A stretch of 8,618 nt of DNA from CAZQYC01 sp043746555 (lineage in GTDB: Bacteria; Pseudomonadota; Gammaproteobacteria; Steroidobacterales; Steroidobacteraceae), in the NCBI GenBank assembly GCA_043746555.1, contig JAYTQU010000352.1, positions 1-8,618 on the forward strand. The letters are read 5' to 3'. Of this stretch, positions 5,078 through 8,618 are shown piece after piece. The position numbers were made by a program, and so were the translations under genes. Within the stretch, counting starts at the first letter, position 1. The number at the start of each line of letters is the position of its first letter. The notes under the pieces are model-generated. The model was not told the DNA's origin. It did not search any database and saw only the letters and a list, made by a program, of their open reading frames with translations.

Positions 5078-6817
5078 TTAGACCAAGCGCTTGCTTACCG
5101 CGTTGTGTTCTTCCTTGAGGCGCGATGGAATCCGTCGGCCAAAGTCGCTGAAGTACTTGCCGATCTCTTCCATTTCGTTGCGCCATGCAGCCTGATTGAT
5201 CGACAACAGTTCTTTGAGTGTCTCGGTGGTCAAACCCAGATTCGCGACATCCAAATCTTGTTCCTTCGGCAGATTGCCGATAGCGCTTTCAACAGCACCC
5301 ACGCGATTTTCGCAACGCTCGATGATCCACTTCAGCACGCGTAGGTTGTCGCCGAATCCCGGCCACATGAATTTGCCGGTTTTATCCTGTCGAAACCAAT
5401 TGATGTGAAAAACCTTAGGCAGTTTCTTAGCGCGCGTTTCGAACGACAACCAATGTTGCCAGTAATCACCGAAGTTATAACCGGCAAACGGCTTCATTGC
5501 CATCGAGTCGCGGCGTACCACGCCAACCTGTCCGGTCGCGGCAGCGGTAGTTTCCGATGCCATGCCCGCTCCGATCAACACTCCGTGCGCCCAATCGCGC
5601 GCTTCGTATACGAGCGGTGCGAGTTCGCGACGACGGCCGCCAAACAAGATAGCGGAAATCGGAATGCCTTCCGGCGCATCGGCTAGCGAGGTATACGCGG
5701 CATTTTGTTTCGCCGAAACTGTAAAGCGCGAATTGGGATGCGCCGCTGGACCACTGCCCACTTGGTAGGGACGACCTTGCCAGTCGGTTGCGGGTGTTCC
5801 ACTCATGCCTTCCCACCACGGTTGGTTATCGGCAGTGAGCGCGACATTAGTGAAAATGGTGTCGTGTTGCACCATTTCGAAGGCATTTTTGTTGGTCTTT
5901 GCGTTCGTACCGGGTGCCACGCCGAAGTAGCCCGACTCGGGATTGATGGCCACCAAACGGCCATCGGCACCCACGTGTAGCCAACAAATATCGTCGCCCA
6001 CCGTCCAAATTTTCCATCCCGGCATCGATGCGGGCGGAACCAGCATTGCGAGATTGGTTTTTCCGCACGCCGACGGAAATGCCGCCGCGATGTAATGCGT
6101 TTCGCCTTGCGGGTTTTGCACGCCCATGATGAGCATGTGTTCGGCCAGCCATCCTTCAGTGCGCGCCTGCCAGCTCGCAATGCGCAGTGCATGACATTTT
6201 TTGCCGAGCAGCGCGTTGCCGCCGTATCCGGAGCCGATGCTCTTGATGGTCAGTTCTTCGGGGAAGTGCATGATGAAGCGTCGATCGGGGTTCAAGTCGC
6301 CGATGGAGTGCAATCCTTTGACGAACGTGCCGTCACGTTCGATCCGTTGTAGTGCCGCAGTACCCATGCGCGTCATGATGCGCATGTTGGCAACTACATA
6401 CGGGCTATCGGTAATCTCAACGCCGCAGCGCGAATAGGGCGAGTCGATTGGCCCCATACAGTACGGAATAACGTACAGAGTTCGGCCACGCATCGCGCCG
6501 CGAAATAGGTTGTCGATCTTGGTGTGCGCTTCTTCCGGATCCATCCAAATATTATTGGGGCCGGCATCTTCCTTGGTGCGTGTGCACACTAACGTCAGAT
6601 GCTCAACGCGAGCGACGTCCGAGGGATTCGAACGATGCAAATAGCAGTTGGGGTGCGTTTGTTGATTCAGGGCGATGAGGTCGCCGCTATTCAGCATTTC
6701 CTTGATGAGCGCGTCGTGCTCGCTCTGCGAGCCGGTGCACCAGTGAATCTGATCGGGTTGAGTTAGTTGCGCAACTTCTTGGACCCAGGCTTTGAGGGCC
6801 GCATTCGACGTGCTCAT
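5078..6817 (-). CDS. pckG: Phosphoenolpyruvate carboxykinase (GTP)
   Basis: A 579-residue cytoplasmic enzyme that converts oxaloacetate and GTP to phosphoenolpyruvate, CO2 and GDP, the entry step of gluconeogenesis. The GTP-type family is shown by DVARVEH with Arg70, SGYGGNALLGKK (196-207) with the metal-binding Lys, His227 in AEHML, the P-loop AFPSACGKTN (246-255) with reactive Cys251 and Lys253, VGDDICW (273-279) with the metal Asp, and the nucleotide-site segment INWFRQ followed by WPGFGDN (485-491). Length is close to that of typical family members. The frame extends upstream to an ATG at 6877, but the extra 20 residues are cysteine-rich and unlike the family. ATG 6817 (MSTSNAALKAW) follows an AGGAG and is preferred. 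It is convergent with the cyclase gene and has a long, signal-rich upstream region. Confidence 0.97.
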   Translation of the reverse strand: MSTSNAALKAWVQEVAQLTQPDQIHWCTGSQSEHDALIKEMLNSGDLIALNQQTHPNCYLHRSNPSDVARVEHLTLVCTRTKEDAGPNNIWMDPEEAHTKIDNLFRGAMRGRTLYVIPYCMGPIDSPYSRCGVEITDSPYVVANMRIMTRMGTAALQRIERDGTFVKGLHSIGDLNPDRRFIMHFPEELTIKSIGSGYGGNALLGKKCHALRIASWQARTEGWLAEHMLIMGVQNPQGETHYIAAAFPSACGKTNLAMLVPPASMPGWKIWTVGDDICWLHVGADGRLVAINPESGYFGVAPGTNAKTNKNAFEMVQHDTIFTNVALTADNQPWWEGMSGTPATDWQGRPYQVGSGPAAHPNSRFTVSAKQNAAYTSLADAPEGIPISAILFGGRRRELAPLVYEARDWAHGVLIGAGMASETTAAATGQVGVVRRDSMAMKPFAGYNFGDYWQHWLSFETRAKKLPKVFHINWFRQDKTGKFMWPGFGDNLRVLKWIIERCENRVGAVESAIGNLPKEQDLDVANLGLTTETLKELLSINQAAWRNEMEEIGKYFSDFGRRIPSRLKEEHNAVSKRLV

Positions 6818-6829
6818 CTCGGTATTACA

Positions 6830-6834
6830 CTCCT
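6830..6834 (-). promoter_or_regulatory. Ribosome binding site of pckG
   Basis: The minus strand reads AGGAG 12 bases before ATG 6817. The spacing is longer than ideal, but it is the only good match and supports the shorter pckG start over ATG 6877. Confidence 0.55.
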
Positions 6835-6911
6835 GCAAACAACACACAGTCGATACGCGCGGGCTGCACGCCTCCACTGTCGTAAACGGTTAAGCCGGTC
6901 GCCTGCGATGG

Positions 6912-6955
6912 ATCATGTCGTTGGCATGATTTCGACGGGTTCTACGTTAATGTAG
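6912..6955. repeat. Two small dyad-symmetric sequences in the pckG leader
   Basis: ATCATG (6912-6917) and CATGAT (6925-6930) pair over 7 bases. CTACGTTAATGTAG (6942-6955) is a palindrome with one mismatched pair. Both lie between the likely transcription start and the pckG start codon, so they could fold in the mRNA or bind a repressor. No function is assigned. Confidence 0.35.
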
Positions 6956-6979
6956 GCTCAAGGTTTCCGGGCGGCGCGC

Positions 6980-6985
6980 AGTATA
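6980..6985 (-). promoter_or_regulatory. Likely -10 element of the pckG promoter
   Basis: The minus strand reads GGGTATACTGCGCGCC with TATACT matching the -10 consensus in 5 of 6 bases. No good -35 box lies 16-18 bases upstream, which may mean an activated promoter. Transcription would start near 6972 and give a leader of about 155 bases. Confidence 0.5.
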
Positions 6986-7038
6986 CCCGCCCCATCCGGA
7001 ATCACAGAGTTGTCTTGCGGCGCAAAAGTTAGGGAGAT

Positions 7039-7065
7039 ATGTCCACGAAGACAGTTTGTGGACAT
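7039..7065. repeat. Perfect 8-bp inverted repeat upstream of pckG
   Basis: ATGTCCAC (7039-7046) and GTGGACAT (7058-7065) are perfect reverse complements with an 11-base spacer. The centre is about 80 bases upstream of the predicted pckG start, a possible activator position. A second small hairpin, CGAAA-GACA-TTTCG (7066-7079), follows at once. No T-run flanks the repeat, so an operator is more likely than a terminator. Confidence 0.5.
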
Positions 7066-7120
7066 CGAAAGACATTTCGGGTTCGCGCTTATGTCACGGC
7101 TTGTAGGAACGTAGGAGCGC

Positions 7121-7147
7121 AAAAAAAACGCCCGCACAAGGCGGGCG
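7121..7147 (-). terminator. Intrinsic terminator of the candidate small RNA
   Basis: On the minus strand CGCCCGC, a 5-base loop and GCGGGCG form a perfect 7-bp stem (7129-7135 with 7141-7147) followed directly by eight T (7121-7128). There is no T-run on the plus side, so it stops only leftward transcription. No protein gene on the minus strand lies upstream of it, which is the main reason for proposing an RNA gene. Confidence 0.9.
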
Positions 7148-7266
7148 CAACAGGGGGATCGAAAAAAACCGGTCAGCTGGCATAACATCAGTCCTCACGG
7201 AAATCTCGGAGGACTCGACTCCGGACGGCATTCAGTCTTCGCGCGTCACGTATCTAGCCAGCTTGT
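7121..7266 (-). ncRNA. Candidate small RNA gene, about 146 nt, unassigned family
   Basis: A complete transcription unit lies in a gene-free stretch: a sigma-70 promoter (7274-7302), a predicted start at 7266 and a strong intrinsic terminator ending at 7121. The RNA can fold. AGCTGGC near its 5' end (7257-7263) pairs with GCCAGCT (7175-7181), enclosing a branch where AGTCCTC (7209-7215) pairs with GAGGACT (7190-7196). A T7 run at 7162-7168 precedes the final hairpin. The only ORF running through it, from an ATG near 7188, reads through the terminator stem and is not credible as a protein. I do not recognise 6S, SRP, tmRNA or RNase P. It points towards pckG, whose start is about 300 bases downstream, so an alternative is an attenuated leader of pckG. 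Confidence 0.55.
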
Positions 7267-7273
7267 GCGTTGC

Positions 7274-7302
7274 AGCATAATCACGAGCCGCTCAACTGTC
7301 AA
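7274..7302 (-). promoter_or_regulatory. Sigma-70 promoter of the candidate small RNA
   Basis: An exact TTGACA (7297-7302) and TATGCT (7274-7279) are separated by exactly 17 bases on the minus strand. Transcription would start near 7266. This is the best promoter match in the window. Confidence 0.75.
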
Positions 7303-7329
7303 CACGAAAATCACGGAAGATTTGTCAGG

Positions 7330-7357
7330 CTGTTACGGAGACTGTCTACCGTTACAG
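7330..7357. repeat. Imperfect inverted repeat flanked by TTGTCAG direct repeats
   Basis: CTGTTACGG (7330-7338) and CCGTTACAG (7349-7357) are inverted copies with one mismatch over a 10-base spacer. TTGTCAG occurs on each side (7322-7328 and 7361-7367). The site lies about 77 bases upstream of the small RNA start and also in the upstream region of the plus-strand gene at 7439, so it could regulate either. Apart from these signals, 7148-7438 shows no protein gene, and no clear plus-strand promoter was found. Confidence 0.35.
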
Positions 7358-7438
7358 CTGTTGTCAGTCGCACATAACTCGCAGCAATACGATCAATGAG
7401 ACAGGCGCGACCGCCAAAGGTTCGGTACAGTTTCGAGG

Positions 7439-8047
7439 ATGCGAAAAAAGTTTTTTTCCGTTCCGTCTCTGAGTAGCGTCGATTGGCGTGACGCCAATCA
7501 GATCGAATGCGGTTTTCATAGACCGTTTCTTCGCGCCGTGCCCGATCGCAACTGGTTAGTCGGATCGAGTTTGCTGAAATTTATTGGGCTCATCGCCGCG
7601 TTGGTATTGGCATACGCACAGCCGACAATTGCCGAAGAATCCAGTGTGGGTCTGGTGATTGAGACGATTGCGGAGATTCATGCGTCCACTGAAAGCGGGG
7701 CTCGCTACGTCCCCGCCGCGAACCTGCACATTGGCGACGAAATTTTCTATACCCTGCGAGCACGCAACGCGACCGATCATGATTTGCAAAATGTCGTGAT
7801 CATCAAAGCCGTGCCACGCAACGCTCGCTATGTCGCCGAGACCGCGGCGGGTCCAGCGGCCTCAACGAGTTTCTCTGTGGATGGCGGCAAATCATTCGCG
7901 TCACCCGACGCGCTCGTCGTGATGGAGCCAGGTGAGACAACACGCATCGCGACCACCGCCGATTACACGCACATTCGGTGGCAGTTGCGTTATTCGCTGG
8001 TCGCGGGCGCTACCGCATTGCTTCGATTCCGTGGCGTATTCGAGTAA
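7439..8047 (+). CDS. Exported DUF11-like (conserved repeat domain) protein
   Basis: A 202-residue protein of unknown function. A hydrophobic stretch (about 45-60, LLKFIGLIAALVLAYA) followed by TIAEESS looks like a signal peptide cleaved near residue 65. The mature part resembles DUF11-type beta-sandwich proteins: VPAANLHIGDEIFYTL (91-106), FSVDGGKSF (145-153), DYTHIRW (175-181) and a closing LRFRGVF. It is probably periplasmic or on the cell surface. The start is doubtful. ATG 7439 has a GAGG with no spacer and would put about 44 residues before the hydrophobic core, including codons made of A6 and T7 runs. A TTG at 7571 would give a normal 21-residue signal peptide, and GTG 7538 is another option. 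It lies 2 bases before the helicase gene, so they probably form an operon. Confidence 0.75.
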   Translation: MRKKFFSVPSLSSVDWRDANQIECGFHRPFLRAVPDRNWLVGSSLLKFIGLIAALVLAYAQPTIAEESSVGLVIETIAEIHASTESGARYVPAANLHIGDEIFYTLRARNATDHDLQNVVIIKAVPRNARYVAETAAGPAASTSFSVDGGKSFASPDALVVMEPGETTRIATTADYTHIRWQLRYSLVAGATALLRFRGVFE

Positions 8048-8049
8048 CC

Positions 8050-8618
8050 ATGAATCATCGCGTAAGCCAGACCAAAGAACGTCAAGCTAAAGGAACTCAC
8101 GCCAAAATGATCGGCGAACTATTTGCCGCCGACGGGCCGCTTGCGGAATCGATTTCCGGATTTTCCGAGCGCGCGGAACAAGTCGCGATGGCGGAGTTGG
8201 TGGCCGATACGCTTGCGCTGCGACAACGTTGCGCGATCGAGGCGGGGACGGGGATCGGCAAAACCTTCGCGTATCTCGCACCGGCTCTGCTCGCGGGAAA
8301 AAGAATCGTCGTGTCCACCGGCACGCGCACGCTGCAAGATCAATTGTTTCATCGCGATCTGCCGGTGATGACGCGCGCGCTTGGTCGCGCGGCGCGCGTG
8401 GCCATTCTCAAAGGCCGGGCCAATTATCTATGTTTGCATCGCTTGGAGTTGGCGGAACGCGAGCTTGCGTTGAGTCCGCGGCGTCGCGAACAATTACGCG
8501 TGTTCAATCGCGTCAAACGCTGGTCGCATGAAACTCAGCGCGGCGATATCGGGGAACTAGCAAGCGTTAGCGAGAACGATCCGATCTGGGCGTCAGTCAC
8601 TTCGACTCGCGAAAATTG
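8050..8618 (+). CDS. yoaA: ATP-dependent DNA helicase of the YoaA/DinG family (partial, runs off right edge)
   Basis: The frame is open for 189 codons to the window end. It encodes the N-terminal part of an XPD-like superfamily 2 helicase involved in DNA repair; the E. coli YoaA relative works with the polymerase subunit HolC. Visible parts are ADGPLAESISGFSERAEQ (27-44) with the Q-motif-like Arg41 and Gln44, Walker A EAGTGIGKT (64-72) with Lys71, motif Ia VVSTGTRTLQDQL (87-99) and LKGRANYLC (120-128), where Cys128 may be the first iron-sulphur cluster ligand. The remaining cysteines and the DEAH box would be outside the window. ATG 8050 follows the previous stop by 2 bases with a weak GAG upstream. 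ATG 8107 (MIGELFAADG) is a plausible alternative because AAGGA lies 12 bases before it and relatives begin near that point. Confidence 0.93.
   Translation, partial: MNHRVSQTKERQAKGTHAKMIGELFAADGPLAESISGFSERAEQVAMAELVADTLALRQRCAIEAGTGIGKTFAYLAPALLAGKRIVVSTGTRTLQDQLFHRDLPVMTRALGRAARVAILKGRANYLCLHRLELAERELALSPRRREQLRVFNRVKRWSHETQRGDIGELASVSENDPIWASVTSTREN

Noticed and set aside
6958..7188. 76-codon minus-strand ORF upstream of pckG
   Set aside because: It reads through the strong terminator hairpin and T-run and covers the pckG promoter; the product shows no family features.
7121..7266. 6S RNA, SRP RNA, tmRNA or RNase P RNA
   Set aside because: None of the conserved segments of these RNAs that I know could be found on the minus strand.
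1..8618. CRISPR array, tRNA genes or insertion sequences
   Set aside because: No regularly spaced repeats, no cloverleaf with T-loop sequence and no transposase motifs were noticed on either strand.

Overview
The window looks like chromosomal DNA of a Gram-negative gammaproteobacterium, possibly Xanthomonadales-like. The evidence is a DusA-type tRNA dihydrouridine synthase, a GTP-type PEP carboxykinase and a YoaA/DinG-type helicase next to a secreted DUF11-like protein. The lineage is an inference from gene content only.

Left part (about 1-2968) is best read as the right-hand end of a genomic island in the 5' end of dusA. On the minus strand lies the start of a non-ribosomal peptide synthetase: a complete condensation domain with HHLIIDG, then the first residues of an adenylation domain, cut by the window edge. 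It has no stop in the window, so a listing of stop-bounded ORFs would miss it. Next to it is a complete tyrosine recombinase with all catalytic residues, followed by a perfect 10-bp inverted repeat and then dusA in divergent orientation. This arrangement matches the known dusA-associated integrase islands. Spot counts of single 60-base lines give roughly 43-52% GC in much of the NRPS, 43% around the dusA start and 60-70% further into dusA.

Middle part (2867-5077): intact dusA, then a short intergenic region with a 14-bp palindrome, a perfect TATAAT and a GC-rich foldable leader, then a class III nucleotide cyclase fused to an FHA domain. The cyclase keeps the metal aspartates and the Lys/Asp pair typical of adenylate cyclases. 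It carries His where the transition-state Asn is expected.

Right part (5078-8618): pckG on the minus strand, convergent with the cyclase, with a 620-base upstream region that is full of signals. That region holds a probable pckG -10 element, several inverted repeats, and a self-contained minus-strand unit consisting of a TTGACA-N17-TATGCT promoter, about 146 transcribed bases and a 7-bp GC hairpin followed by T8. I read this unit as an unassigned small RNA gene. On the plus strand follow a secreted DUF11-like protein and, 2 bases later, the start of a YoaA/DinG-family helicase, cut by the right edge.

The chromosomal genes are house-keeping or signalling functions with no obvious common pathway. 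The NRPS is the likely cargo of the island. Strongest points for a second look are the NRPS island at dusA, the small RNA locus upstream of pckG, and the cyclase with its altered active site and structured leader.
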